Positions 7,281 through 17,502 of a stretch of DNA of 64,000 nt are shown piece after piece. Made by a program: the position numbers and the translations under genes. Within the stretch, counting starts at the first letter, position 1. Every line of letters begins with the position of its first letter. The stretch comes from UBA4744 sp963707435 (GTDB lineage Bacteria > Actinomycetota > Acidimicrobiia > Spongiisociales > UBA4744), in the NCBI GenBank assembly GCA_963707435.1, contig CAVPPF010000006.1:248001-312000 (forward strand), written 5' to 3'. The notes under the pieces were generated by a model that was not told where the DNA came from, ran no database searches, and saw only the letters and a program-made list of their open reading frames with translations.

Positions 7281-9239
7281 CTACTGGATCGGGTACATCC
7301 AGGAGTTTGCCATCGCTGTGAAGACGCCGCCCCAGGACTTCGACGACCAGACGTTGCTGCTCCACGAAGCGCTCGACCAGCTCGCCCCGGACCAGGATGC
7401 ACTCGACCAGCTCGCCCCCGACCAGGATGCACTCGACCATGAGGCGCTCGACCAGCTCGCCCCGGACCAGGATGCACTCGACCATGAGGCGCTCGACCAG
7501 CTCGCTCCCGACCAGCTCTTCGATGACCATGAGGCGCCCGACCAGCTCGATCCGTTCCAGACTCCACCAGACCAGCTCGCACGCTGAGCTGCGGCGGTCG
7601 ACCACGAGGCACTATCGAACTTCAGGCCGAAGATGTCCTGCTCGCCGTCGAGGACGACGGTGCCGTCCACCAGGTGGGCGGAGCCTCTGGCTAGGTCGAG
7701 GAGTCCGGTGCCGGTCGGGACGGGGTGAACCTGCAGCGCTGCCGGAGTATTCATCTTGAGCGCTTTGCCGAGGTTCAACCCTCCGTCTCCCTGGCATCTG
7801 CTGGACGAGTACTTCAGGGGCCGTGCCGATTTCATGAGCAAGGCCTTGAGCTGGTCAGGGGTGATGTTCGGCCGTTGGTCGATGATGAGCGCCGCAGCGC
7901 CCGACACCACCGCTGCCGCCTGGGAGGTGCCGCTGCCTTTGAAGAACCGTGTCCCGACCACCGCCGACGGGTAGTCCTTGTCGGCTGAGGAGCCGGGAAC
8001 GCGGAGGCTTTCGATCGACTTCCCCGGCGCCACGATGTCGACCGATCGGTCGGCGTTTCCGCAATTGGAGAAGTCGGTGACGTAATCGTCCCAGACACGC
8101 TCCGTGCCGCGAGTGTCGCTGGCCCCGACGGCGATCACGTAGGGATTCAGCGCCGGGTTGCGGAGCGCGGTCCAGTTTCCGTCGTTTCCTGCGGCTACCA
8201 CGACGACGATGCCCCTATTCCATGCCATCTGGACTGCGTAGACGAGAGGGTCGAGCGCATACGGCTGCGTTCCATCCGTTCCGAAGGAGAGGTTCAGCAC
8301 GCGGATGTTCAAGCCGTTGTCGTTGCGGTGCTGGACCACCCAGTCGATGGCTGCGATGACCTGGGAAACGTCGACCGCTCCGTTGGCGTCTGCCACTTTG
8401 ATATTGAGGATGCGGGCTCCGGGCGCCGTGCCGACAAACTCTCCGTTCTGTTGGGCAACCACCGGGTCGTTGAGGGTGTCACGGCCGGCGATGATTCCCG
8501 CCATGTGCGTGCCGTGGCCGTACGTGTCGAGGTACCGGAGATTGTCGGCCTGGGACTCGAATGAAATGTCCAGTCCGTTGACGACCTTGCCTGCCAGGTT
8601 GATGCCGTCGACCGGGGCAATCCCCGAGTCGATGAGAGCAACATCCACCCCGGCGCCGGTGAAGCCTTTCGCCCAGAAGTCCATGGCGCCGGTGGCGTCG
8701 TTGACCAGCGCCATCCACCCTGAGGGTGCTCGTTGATATGCAGACCCGGCGATCGTGTCGGCGACATTCAGCTCAGCGTCGACGTCGTCGTCGTCGTAGT
8801 AGGCGTCGTCGTCATACTCCGCACGGTTGCGGAACTTGTCGCCTTCTTCACCGTCCCACTCTTTGTCCCAGTCCAGCAACCGAACTTTGGTGTCCGGCGT
8901 CACCGAGAGGATGCTGGGTTCGGCGTTCAAAGATGCGAGGGTGGCTGCGGGTATCTCGGCTGTGAAACCGTCGATGACGGCGAGTCGATCGCCGACAGTC
9001 CCACCCAACCGCTCGACCAACAACTCGGCCGCGTCGCCCGATCCCGGAATCTCGCGCACGATCACCGGGACCAGGGGAGCGGGGGCGGCGGATGCCGGAT
9101 ACGCCGCAGGTAGCGTGAGGGACAGGGCTGCGGCGAACGCCGCGATGATGGCGATGGTCCGGAACCGTTTGCCGCGCTTCCAGCTCAATCCGAACGGAGC
9201 GCCGGGGATTCGGTTGGCCCCTCCGAGCGATACGGCCAC
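7281..9239 (-). CDS. Secreted subtilisin-like serine protease (S8) with Trp/Ser repeat tail
   Basis: A 652-residue preproprotease with a GTG start preceded by GGGAGG at 8 bases. A basic N-terminus and hydrophobic segment (about 27-47) ending near ASAA give a signal peptide. Residues 55-115 resemble an inhibitor I9-type propeptide, followed by an acidic Asp/Tyr-rich stretch (about 129-155). The catalytic triad is visible: Asp204 in ALIDSG, His242 in YGHGTH and Ser439 in GSGTSQAAA, with the oxyanion Asn352 in AAGND. After the catalytic domain, about residues 540-640 form a low-complexity array of SASW, SGASW and SSASW units. This may bind wall polymer or form a beta-solenoid (inference). Extracellular proteolysis is the likely role. 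Confidence 0.93.
   Translation of the reverse strand: MAVSLGGANRIPGAPFGLSWKRGKRFRTIAIIAAFAAALSLTLPAAYPASAAPAPLVPVIVREIPGSGDAAELLVERLGGTVGDRLAVIDGFTAEIPAATLASLNAEPSILSVTPDTKVRLLDWDKEWDGEEGDKFRNRAEYDDDAYYDDDDVDAELNVADTIAGSAYQRAPSGWMALVNDATGAMDFWAKGFTGAGVDVALIDSGIAPVDGINLAGKVVNGLDISFESQADNLRYLDTYGHGTHMAGIIAGRDTLNDPVVAQQNGEFVGTAPGARILNIKVADANGAVDVSQVIAAIDWVVQHRNDNGLNIRVLNLSFGTDGTQPYALDPLVYAVQMAWNRGIVVVVAAGNDGNWTALRNPALNPYVIAVGASDTRGTERVWDDYVTDFSNCGNADRSVDIVAPGKSIESLRVPGSSADKDYPSAVVGTRFFKGSGTSQAAAVVSGAAALIIDQRPNITPDQLKALLMKSARPLKYSSSRCQGDGGLNLGKALKMNTPAALQVHPVPTGTGLLDLARGSAHLVDGTVVLDGEQDIFGLKFDSASWSTAAAQRASWSGGVWNGSSWSGASWSSKSWSGASWSSASWSSASWSGASWSSASWSSASWSGASWSSASWSGASWSSASWSSNVWSSKSWGGVFTAMANSWMYPIQ
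7333..7575 (-). repeat. In-frame tandem repeat encoding (W-S-[SG]-A-S) units of the subtilisin tail
   Basis: Degenerate 15-base units (for example GCTCGACCAGCTCGC and variants on the plus strand), some grouped into 45- and 60-base higher-order copies, encode about 15 WSGAS/WSSAS pentads at the protease C-terminus. The repeat keeps frame throughout and has no spacer structure, so it is a protein repeat and not a CRISPR array. Near-identical larger blocks indicate recent expansion by slippage or recombination. Confidence 0.85.
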
Positions 9240-9388
9240 GTCGTTTGCCTCCCAGATGTCTGATGGTCTTGGAGGTTCATCGTCACCGTGTCGAAAACCT
9301 TACGGATGGTTCTTTCATCTCTCGAAGTGACTAGTAAGTGGGACGCGAAAGCGGGAACGGTGCTTTTCGCTGCCGGGCGAAGGGGGCC

Positions 9389-12300
9389 TCAACCGACGAG
9401 GGCGCGGACCTGGCGGATGGCCACGATGACGGAAGCCACATCGTCAACGCCGTCGACGGCCAGCGTGGTCATGAATCGGGTGAGCCGATCGTGCGCACTT
9501 CCCCGGGTTGCCAGGTACGCCTCCATCGCTTCGTGGGGGTTGGAGTCGGCGGCCGATTCGCTGATGACCCGCTCGGCGAGTTCACGCCGCAATTTGAGCA
9601 GTTCTTCGTCGACAGCCTGAACGGCCCGCCGGTGCCATCGGGACGCGGCCGGGAGCTGATCAACCCGTGCTTCGAGCCAGTTGATACCGAAGAGCTGCCC
9701 GAGTAAGAAGAAGACCCGAGCCACCGAGCGGATAGGCCTCCCGGTGATATGGGCGAGCTCGATGATGTCCGGTGCATGGGCCAATTCACCCTGGTACGCA
9801 TGTCGATAGGCGACGGACTCCGGCACGCCTCGTTCGACCAGTTGCTGCATGACGAGCGTCCGCTCGGTCCTCCATTGGACCGGCCCGATATCCGGGAGGG
9901 CTTCAGAGATCTCCCGAAACGCAGCGCGGGACGCCTCGATCGCCCCCACCATCGGTTCGCCGCCGGTGCGGGCGAGATACCAGCGGGCGATTGCTTCGAC
10001 CAGCCAGTCGACTCCGCCCATGAGTTCGCTTTGCAGTGCGGGCTCGATCGTGCCGACCAGAGCTTCGATCGGATCCCACCGTTCCTCAGCGGCGGTGACC
10101 TCCCGGGCGATGCGGTAGCAACGGACCACGTCGGCCGGATCCTTCGCGGTCTCGGTGGTGAGCCGGGACATGAAGGTGATCCCGAGCGAGTTGATGATTT
10201 CGTTGGCGACCATGGTGGCAACGAGTTCCCGGCGCAGGGGATGGAGCGCGATGAGGTCCGGGAAACGCTCCACGATCGGAGCAGGAAAATAGCCCGGCAA
10301 ATCGTTCGCGAACGTGGGCCAGTCGGGCAGGTCCGAATCCAGCAGTGCCTCCGTGAGGCTCCGCTTGGCATAAGCGAGCAAGACCGCTAGTTCCGGGCTG
10401 GTGAGGCCGGTGCCGGTTCGAACTCGTTCCGTGATCTCCTCCGCAGTCGGAAGCTGTTCGATCTCCCGGTCGAGCAGATCTTCGCCCTCGAGGCTCTGCA
10501 TCAGGTCCTCATAGGCTTCGATTCGGCCGGCCGACGCCTCCGCTTCCTGGGAGAGAATCTGGGCCTGGAGGAAGTTGTCGTAGAGAATGGCCTGGACAAC
10601 CTCGTCGGCCATCGCCGCGACCAGCACGTCGCGTCCGGCCCGATCCAGGTCACCCCGTTCTTCCGCCATGCCCAGCAGGATCTTCAGGTTGACTTCCCGG
10701 TCGGAACAATGGACGCCACCGGAGTTGTCGATGAAGTCGGTATTGATGCGACCACCCGCGAGCGCGTATTCGATACGACCGCGTTGGGTGAGGCCCAGAT
10801 TCCCGCCCTCGCCGACCACCTTGCACCGGAGGTCATTGCCGTTGATGCGGATCGCGTCGTTGCTCCGGTCACCGACCGCCTCATGGGACTCGCCGGTGGC
10901 CTTGACATAGGTACCGATGCCGCCGTTCCAGAGCAGGTCGACGGGTGCCTGCAGGATGACTTTCATGAGCTCATCGGGAGTGAGCGCAGTGGCGTCGGTG
11001 CCGAACACTTCACGCATCTGCGGAGAGAGCTCGATGCGCTTCGCCGTTCTCGGAAAAACCCCTCCGCCGGACGAGAGGAGCGTTTTGTCGTACAAGTCCC
11101 AGGTGGATGCCGGTAGCTCGAAGAGGCGCTGCCTTTCGACGAAGCTCACGCGGGGGTCGGGGTCGGGGTCGATGAAGATGTGGCGGTGATCGAAGGCTGC
11201 GACGAGGCGGATCTGTTGGGAGAGGAGCATGCCGTTTCCGAACACGTCCCCGGACATATCGCCGATCCCGACCACGGTGAACGGTTCGGTGGCGACGTCC
11301 CGTCCCATGGCCCGGAAGTGCCACTTGACGGACTCCCACGCACCCCGGGCAGTGATGCCCAGTTCCTTGTGGTCGTATCCGGCTGATCCTCCCGACGCAA
11401 ACGCATCTCCCAGCCAATACCCGTACTCGGCGGCAAGCTCATTGGCGATGTCGGAGAAGGTTGCAGTGCCCTTGTCGGCGGCGACCACGAGATAGGGATC
11501 TTCCCCGTCGAGGACCTTGACGCCGGGGGGATGTTCCACCCGGCCGCCGACCAGATTGTCGGTGACATCGAGGAGCCCGCGTACGAAGATGAGGTAGGCG
11601 TTCTTGACGGCGTCCCTGAGCCCGGCCGGGTCGACGGCGCCACGCAACACGAACCCGCCCTTTGAGCCGGTCGGGACGATGACGGCATTCTTGGTCATCT
11701 GGGCTTTCATGAGGCCGAGGACCTCGGTGCGGTAATCCTCCTTGCGGGTCGACCAGCGCAGACCGCCTCGCGCCACCATGCCGCCGCGTAGATGGATCCC
11801 CTCAACCTCCGGGGCGTAGACGAAGATCTCGTACAGGGGATATGGCTTCGGCATGCCGGGGACCGAGGCAGAGCGAAACTTGAAACTGAGCGATTGGCAG
11901 TTGGGGCGGTAGGCGTTGGTCCGGATCGTTGCTTCGATCAGCCCCAGGAATCCCCGCAGGATGCGGTCCTGGTCGAGTGATTCAACGGCGTCGAGATCGG
12001 TCAGGATCGCAGAGATCAGAGCGGTTTCGTCATCGTCGGTCCGGTTCGGATCGAACCGAACCTCGAACAGGTCGACGAGCTTGGTGGCGAGGTCGGGATG
12101 GTCGACCAGCGCTTCGTTCATGTACTCGGCTGTGAAGCCGGGTCCGATCCGTTGCCAGTAGGTCCGGTACGCCCGCAAGATGCCTACCTGGCCGTAGGTG
12201 AGTCCGCTGACAACGATCAAGCGATTGAGCGAGTCGGACTGTGCCCGGCCGTGGATGATCGCCTCGATCGTTTCGGCGATGCGGTCGGTGCCGCGGGTGA

Positions 12301-14156
12301 GGTCGAGGGGACGACGGTCGGGTCCGAGCACCCCGAAGTCGTGGATGAAGGTCTGTCCGTTGCCGCCCAGGAGCCGAACGGGGACTTCCTCGATTACGTA
12401 GAAACCCAGAGCTTCCAGGATGGGCATCAGGTCGGACAGAGGACGTTTGCCCTCCAGCCGGTAGATGGCGACCCTCGTCAGTTTCTCCCGTGACTGCGGT
12501 TCGTTCTGCAGGCCGACCACAATGCGGCGTTCGTCGGAGAGCTCATCGAGGCGCAGGATGTCCGTAGGAGTCTGCTGGATCGGCACCGATGTCGTGTAGT
12601 ACTCGGGCATCCGGTTGAGCCATTTCTCGCCGAGAGCGTGCCCCCGTTCCCGGCCGAAGCGGGCGATGAGAACATCCATGACCTTGTCCTGCCAGTTCGC
12701 GCGTCAAGGCAACGACCTCTTTTTCGAGGTCGGCAACGTTGGCTTCCGGGGTTTCGCCCTCGGGAATCCACACGGTGAAGTGGATGCGGGCGGCGCCGGT
12801 GTCGCCGAGGGCCAACCGGTAGTCGACCGACGTGGCCCGGAAGCGCTCGCGAAACAGCTCCTGAAGGCCTTTGCGGAGATCAGCGTTGAACCGGTCGCGC
12901 GGCAGAGAAACGAGCAGCGAGATGGTTCTGTTGAGATGATCCCGACGGATGATCAGCCGTACCTGTTGATCCTCCTCCAGGGTGAGAAGCTCAGAGATCG
13001 CCTGCCGGATGCCGTCGGTCGGCGTGGCGAACAGCTCATCTTTCGGGAAGCTCTCGAAGAGCTGGATGGCGAGTTTGTGATCGTGGGAACCGTCGATCAG
13101 GTCTTCGGCATCGATGATCTGATCGAGCTTGCGGTGGAGCAGCGGTATCTGACTCGCCCGGGTCATGTACATCTTCGATGTGAACAGCCCGATCAGGCGC
13201 GCCTCGCCGACGACCTGCCCGTCCGGGCCGAGATGCCGGATCCCGACGTAGTCCATCTTGGCGCGGCGGTGAACGGTGGAAACCCGGTTGGTTTTCGAGA
13301 TAACGAGCAGGCCGCCCTCTTCGTATCGCCGCCGGCGGGCCTCGGACAGATCACTGAGAAGCGTTGGTGTGGCGAATGAGGACTCGTTGTGATCGCCGAG
13401 GAGACCGAGCCCGGAACCCGGAACCACCGACAGCGCCCGCTCGGCTCCCTCTCCGCTGATCCGGTATTCGCGATACCCCAGGAAGACAAAGTTGCCGTCG
13501 AGGAGCCAGCGGAGGAAGGATGTTGTTTCGTAGATCTCCTCGACCGGATACCTGGCCTTTCCCGCTTCGGCGACGCCGACCATGCGGTCGACGGCTCTCG
13601 TCATCGGCTCGAAGTCACGAACGACCGCGTGGATGTCGTCCAGAATGCCACGAAGCGAGGTCTCGAGATCGGCGGCCTCCCCGGCGTCGAGCGACCGGTC
13701 GAGGTCGTAGTGCTGGACCGACTCCTTGCGCTGGGCGCGCCGGGCATGCGTCACCTCGATGAGCCGTCCTTGCTCGTCGCGATCCACCCCGATGACCGGG
13801 TGCAGGGCCGTCTTGATGGCGATACCGCGTCCAAGAATCTCCGCGGTCACCGAATCGACGAGGAACGGCCCGTCGTCCACGACGAGCTCAACGACCGAAG
13901 CGCCGGTCTCGTAGCCTTGCCGGTCGCGGTCGGGTGTGAACACACGGACGGTGCCCGTCCGGTCCGGCCGTTCCTTGATGAACTCGTAGAGATCCTCGAC
14001 CTGGTTGTAGCACTCGCGAGGGGTCAAGAGGAATCCGCCGTTGTCCGGAAAACGGCGGATGTAGGCTTCGGCGAATGCTGAGAGCACCGGGAGCTCGTCC
14101 CGAGGGGCTTGTTCACCGACGATGTCGATGACGGACTTCAGCATCTCGTTTTCCAT
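9389..14156 (-). CDS. gdh: NAD-specific glutamate dehydrogenase, large (GDH-180) type, with a one-base frameshift
   Basis: Oxidative deamination of glutamate to 2-oxoglutarate with NAD. The N-terminal frame (14156 to about 12698) holds the regulatory ACT-like region typical of the family, for example NFVFLGYREYRI and MDYVGIRHLG. It then breaks. The second frame continues NWQDKVMDVLIARFGRERG and carries the catalytic domain with GGLRWSTRKEDYRTEVLGLM and KNAVIVPTGSKGGFVLRG, then DYNFL-type and C-terminal helical regions. Removing one base near 12698 joins LTR to NWQD, as in other members (LTR-x-W-Q-D). The joined product is about 1,588 residues, the usual length of this family. The start ATG at 14156 has AGGGA about 8 bases upstream. 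It is divergent from asnS. Confidence 0.92.
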
Positions 14157-14285
14157 GAGCGCATCCCTGTGGTTCCCTCGCTACGTTACCCGTCTCCCTG
14201 GCGGCCGTTGTGCCGGCAGCACGCTCACCGGGAGAACCGCCGGGCCGGGTGGGGGCCGGGTGGCCGTTCTTCGCGCCGGACCTTC

Positions 14286-14291
14286 TATCGT
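14286..14291 (+). promoter_or_regulatory. Candidate -10 element TATCGT for asnS
   Basis: TATCGT lies 20 bases before the preferred asnS ATG at 14312, in the 155-base divergent region shared with the glutamate dehydrogenase gene. No clear -35 element is visible. Confidence 0.35.
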
Positions 14292-14311
14292 GGCTGCAAC
14301 TCCGAGATGAC

Positions 14312-15718
14312 ATGAGGCACTCCATGAAGCGTGAACTCATCAAACACGTGCTCGAGCGCGAGGACTTCGGGTCGATCGTCACCGTGGCCGGTTGGGTCCG
14401 AACGCGGCGCGATTCGAAGGGGGGATTCTCGTTCCTCGAGTTGAACGACGGGTCCAGCTTCGACGGCCTGCAGCTGATTGCCGACGGTTCGTTGCCCAAC
14501 TACACCTCGGAGGTACAGCGGCTGCATATCGGTGCGGCGGTATCGGCCACCGGAGAGCTGGTTGCGTCGCCCGGGAGCGGGCAGCGAGTCGAGCTGCGGG
14601 CCGACGAGGTCGTGGTTCATGGTCTGGCCGATCCCGAGGACTACCCCCTGCAGAAGAAGCGGATCTCCTTTGAGCGGCTGCGCGAGCTGGCTCACCTTCG
14701 ACCGCGGACGAACACGTTCGGCGCAGTGGCCCGGGTTCGCAATGCTCTGGCTGCTTCGACGCATCGCTACTTCCAGGAACGCGACTTCATCTACCTCCAC
14801 ACGCCGATCATCACGGGAAGCGACGCAGAAGGAGCGGGCGACATGTTCCGTGTCACCACGCTCGACCCTGATGCGCCGCCGCGCACCGATGAAAACCGGG
14901 TGGACTTCGCCCAGGATTTCTTCGGGCGGCCCACCTACCTTACGGTCAGCGGCCAGTTGGAAGCCGAGACCTACGCAAGCGCTCTCGGCAACGTCTACAC
15001 ATTCGGGCCCACGTTTCGATCGGAGAACTCGAATACGCGGCGCCACCTCGCCGAGTTCTGGATGATCGAACCAGAGATGGCCTTTGCCGACAACGCCGAC
15101 AACGCCGACCTGGCCGAGGATTACCTGCGGTACCTGTTCCGGCACCTGCTGGACAACAACGTTCGGGATCTCGAGTTCTTCAACCAGTGGGTCGATCAGG
15201 GATTGCTCGAACGGCTCAGTTCGATCGCCGACCAGCATTTCGAACGGATCACCTATGGGGAGGCCATCGACGTCCTGGAGAAGGCGGCCACCGGCTTCGA
15301 GTTCCCGGTCAACTGGGGGAGTGATCTCCAGTCCGAACATGAGCGGTACCTGACGGAGACGGTGTTCGGCCGGCCGGTGATCGTCACCGACTATCCCTTC
15401 GACATCAAGGCGTTCTACATGCGCCGCAACGATGACGAAAAGACGGTTGCCGCACTCGACGTTCTCGTCCCGGGAGTCGGCGAGATCATCGGAGGCAGCC
15501 AGCGAGAGGAACGACTCGATGTTCTCATCGATAGCCTGGAGCGGAAAGGCCTCGACGCGGCCGACTACTGGTGGTACGCCGACCTGCGGAGGTTCGGCAG
15601 CGTTCCTCACGCCGGATTTGGCCTCGGCTTTGAACGCCTGGTCCAGTTCGCCACCGGCATGCAGAACATTCGCGACGTGATCGCTTTCCCCCGCACCCCC
15701 AACAACGCAGAGTTCTAG
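14312..15718 (+). CDS. asnS: Asparaginyl-tRNA synthetase
   Basis: Charges tRNA-Asn with asparagine. The 468-residue product from ATG 14312 matches the usual AsnS length (about 466); ATG 14324 is an alternative start, and the longer frame from 14210 adds an atypical N-terminus. The OB-fold anticodon-binding domain opens with VTVAGWVRTRRDSKGGFSF, in which the R-RDSKGG-SF pattern is typical of AsnS. The class II core has TPIITGSDAEGAGDMF (AsnS-specific SDAEGAGxMF), motif 2 FRSENSNTRRHLAEFWM and motif 3 GFGLGFERLVQF. Its presence suggests direct Asn-tRNA formation in this organism, not only the amidotransferase route. No SD is obvious. Confidence 0.97.
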   Translation: MRHSMKRELIKHVLEREDFGSIVTVAGWVRTRRDSKGGFSFLELNDGSSFDGLQLIADGSLPNYTSEVQRLHIGAAVSATGELVASPGSGQRVELRADEVVVHGLADPEDYPLQKKRISFERLRELAHLRPRTNTFGAVARVRNALAASTHRYFQERDFIYLHTPIITGSDAEGAGDMFRVTTLDPDAPPRTDENRVDFAQDFFGRPTYLTVSGQLEAETYASALGNVYTFGPTFRSENSNTRRHLAEFWMIEPEMAFADNADNADLAEDYLRYLFRHLLDNNVRDLEFFNQWVDQGLLERLSSIADQHFERITYGEAIDVLEKAATGFEFPVNWGSDLQSEHERYLTETVFGRPVIVTDYPFDIKAFYMRRNDDEKTVAALDVLVPGVGEIIGGSQREERLDVLIDSLERKGLDAADYWWYADLRRFGSVPHAGFGLGFERLVQFATGMQNIRDVIAFPRTPNNAEF

Positions 15719-15790
15719 GAGGGCTCGCTTCGCTCGCCGTACTTCGTACTGAGTACTGAATACCGGGTACCGAGTGCTGCGCACTGACTA
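15719..15790. repeat. Intergenic degenerate repeat with small hairpins downstream of asnS
   Basis: The short gap contains three near-copies of the heptamer TACTGA(g/a) in tandem, the self-complementary GTACTTCGTAC, and a small hairpin with arms AGTGC and GCACT at 15773-15785. There is no T-tract. It may act as a weak terminator or be a degraded repeat element. Confidence 0.45.
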
Positions 15791-15794
15791 GCGT
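15789..15794 (+). promoter_or_regulatory. Leaderless-type -10 element TAGCGT
   Basis: TAGCGT ends 8 bases before the ATG at 15803 of the ABC exporter operon, which lacks a Shine-Dalgarno sequence. This suggests a separate, leaderless transcript for the three exporter genes. Confidence 0.45.
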
Positions 15795-15802
15795 TGATCG
15801 CC

Positions 15803-16723
15803 ATGTCCCTTGTTGAAGCTCGTTCCCTCACCAAGAAGTTCGGTGATCTCACTGCGGTCGACGCCATCGACTTCGACGTGGCGCGTGGCGAGTCGTTCGG
15901 TTTCCTCGGCCCCAACGGCGCAGGCAAGACGTCGGCGATGCGCATGATCGGTGCCGTCAGTCCGATAACGGGCGGCTCCCTGCGCGTCCTGGGAATGGAC
16001 CCGGCAGTGGACGGGCCCGAGATCCGCATGCGGCTGGGAGTCGTGCCGCAAGACGACACGCTCGACACAGAACTGTCGGTTGCGGAGAACCTGCTCATCT
16101 ACGGGCGCTACTTTGACCTTCCCCGGCCCGTCATCCACGAACGGATCACAGAGTTGTTGGACTTCGCGCAGCTCTCGGAGCGGCGCGACGACAAGGTCGA
16201 GCCGCTCTCAGGGGGGATGAAACGCCGGTTGACCATTGCCAGGGCGTTGATCAACCAGCCTGAGCTGTTGATCCTCGACGAACCGACGACCGGGCTGGAT
16301 CCCCAGGCTCGCCACGTCCTCTGGGATCGCCTCTACCGGCTCAAGCAGCAGGGAGTGACGCTGATCATCACCACCCACTACATGGACGAGGCCGAGCAGC
16401 TCTGTGACCGGCTCGTCATCATGGACAAAGGCAAGATCGTCGCCGAAGGTTCGCCGCGTCGCTTGATCGAAGAACATTCGACCCGTGAGGTGCTGGAAAT
16501 GCGGTTCCCGGTCGGGGTGCAGGAGGCGATCCTCGATCGTCTCGATGGCCTGGCGAAGCGGACAGAGGTGCTGCCGGATCGGGTGTTGCTCTACACCGAC
16601 AACGGAGATGAGGCGGCCGCCGAGGCAACAGCTCGAGGTCTCCGGCCCGAGAGCATCGTCGTTCGCCGGTCGACGCTGGAGGATGTCTTTCTGCGACTGA
16701 CCGGCCGGACGCTGGTGGACTGA
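15803..16723 (+). CDS. ABC-2 exporter ATP-binding protein (DrrA/NodI-like)
   Basis: Energises export by the two permeases encoded immediately downstream. The 306-residue protein has Walker A GPNGAGKT (36-43), the ABC signature LSGGMKRR, Walker B LLILDEPTTGLD and the switch TTHYMDEAE. The long C-terminal extension (about residues 225-306) with LTGRTLVD at the end is usual in the DrrA/NodI group. The start at 15803 is favoured over the TTG at 15794 because the family begins shortly before the first beta strand, and a leaderless -10 sits 8 bases upstream. Its stop overlaps the next start by one base (TGATG), so translation is coupled. The substrate is unknown; lipids, polyketides or polysaccharides are typical of the family. 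Confidence 0.95.
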   Translation: MSLVEARSLTKKFGDLTAVDAIDFDVARGESFGFLGPNGAGKTSAMRMIGAVSPITGGSLRVLGMDPAVDGPEIRMRLGVVPQDDTLDTELSVAENLLIYGRYFDLPRPVIHERITELLDFAQLSERRDDKVEPLSGGMKRRLTIARALINQPELLILDEPTTGLDPQARHVLWDRLYRLKQQGVTLIITTHYMDEAEQLCDRLVIMDKGKIVAEGSPRRLIEEHSTREVLEMRFPVGVQEAILDRLDGLAKRTEVLPDRVLLYTDNGDEAAAEATARGLRPESIVVRRSTLEDVFLRLTGRTLVD

Positions 16724-17502
16724 TGGCGATCCCGGCCGTCGCCCGCGTGGTGGAAGCTCACGCTCTGGTGTACCGGCGCACCTGGCGGGGGAGCGTGATC
16801 TCCACGTTCTTCAGTCCCGTTCTCTACTTGCTGGCGATGGGGATCGGCCTCGGTTCGCTGGTCGATGACGGCGCCGGCGTGGCCAACCTCGGTGGTTTGA
16901 GCTACCTGGCTTTCCTGGCACCCGGTTTGCTGGTGGCGACCGCCATGCAGACCGGAGCAGGTGACGGGTCCTGGCCGGTCATGGCCGGGATCAAGTGGAC
17001 CAAGACGTACCATGCCACCCTGGCCACTCCGGTCGGCGTCCGGGATTTGGTGATCGGGCACCTCGGGTGGGTCGCCGTCCGTCTGACCTTTGTATCGGTC
17101 GTGTTCGTGGCGATCATGGCGGCCTTCGGGGCCGTGGAATCCTGGGCGGGAGCGTGGGCGGTGGTTCCGGCCGTGCTCACCGGCCTTGCTTTTGCCGCAG
17201 CCACCACGGCGTATGCCGCGTATCTGGACAACGACACCGGCCTGTCGACCTTGTTCCGGTTTGGGATCGTTCCGATGTTTCTCTTCTCCGGAACGTTCTT
17301 TCCGATTTCCCAGCTGCCGGACTGGCTCGAACCGCTGGCCAATGTGGTGCCGTTGTGGCACGGAGTCGAGCTGGCTCGAAGCCTGGCACTCGGAATCTCC
17401 ACGACGTGGCCGCCGTACGTTCATGTCGGGTATCTGCTGGCCTGGATCGTCGGTGGCACCCTGGTCGCCTTCCGCACCTTCAACCGGAAGCTCCGCCAGT
17501 GA
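16723..17502 (+). CDS. ABC-2 type exporter permease, first of two
   Basis: A 259-residue membrane protein with about six transmembrane helices, including YLAFLAPGLLVATAM and a C-terminal helix ending in FRTFNRKLRQ. The family landmark near the fourth to fifth helix is visible as PMFLFSGTFFPISQLPDWLE, followed by PLWHGVELAR, a pattern shared with DrrB/NodJ permeases. It overlaps both neighbours (1 and 4 bases), so the three genes form one translationally coupled operon. It probably forms a heterodimer with the next gene product. Confidence 0.92.
   Translation: MAIPAVARVVEAHALVYRRTWRGSVISTFFSPVLYLLAMGIGLGSLVDDGAGVANLGGLSYLAFLAPGLLVATAMQTGAGDGSWPVMAGIKWTKTYHATLATPVGVRDLVIGHLGWVAVRLTFVSVVFVAIMAAFGAVESWAGAWAVVPAVLTGLAFAAATTAYAAYLDNDTGLSTLFRFGIVPMFLFSGTFFPISQLPDWLEPLANVVPLWHGVELARSLALGISTTWPPYVHVGYLLAWIVGGTLVAFRTFNRKLRQ

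Noticed and set aside
7333..7575. Array of direct repeats that could suggest a CRISPR
   Set aside because: Units are 15 bases, in frame with the protease, without unique spacers or cas genes.
6731..7612. Minus-strand ORF with Gly-Arg-Ala repeats at 6731-7612
   Set aside because: It is the alternative frame of the subtilisin Trp/Ser repeat and of the hypothetical protein; the repeats are a by-product of the 15-base DNA unit.
14285..15784. Minus-strand 499-residue ORF opposite asnS
   Set aside because: Shadow of asnS; no recognisable domain.
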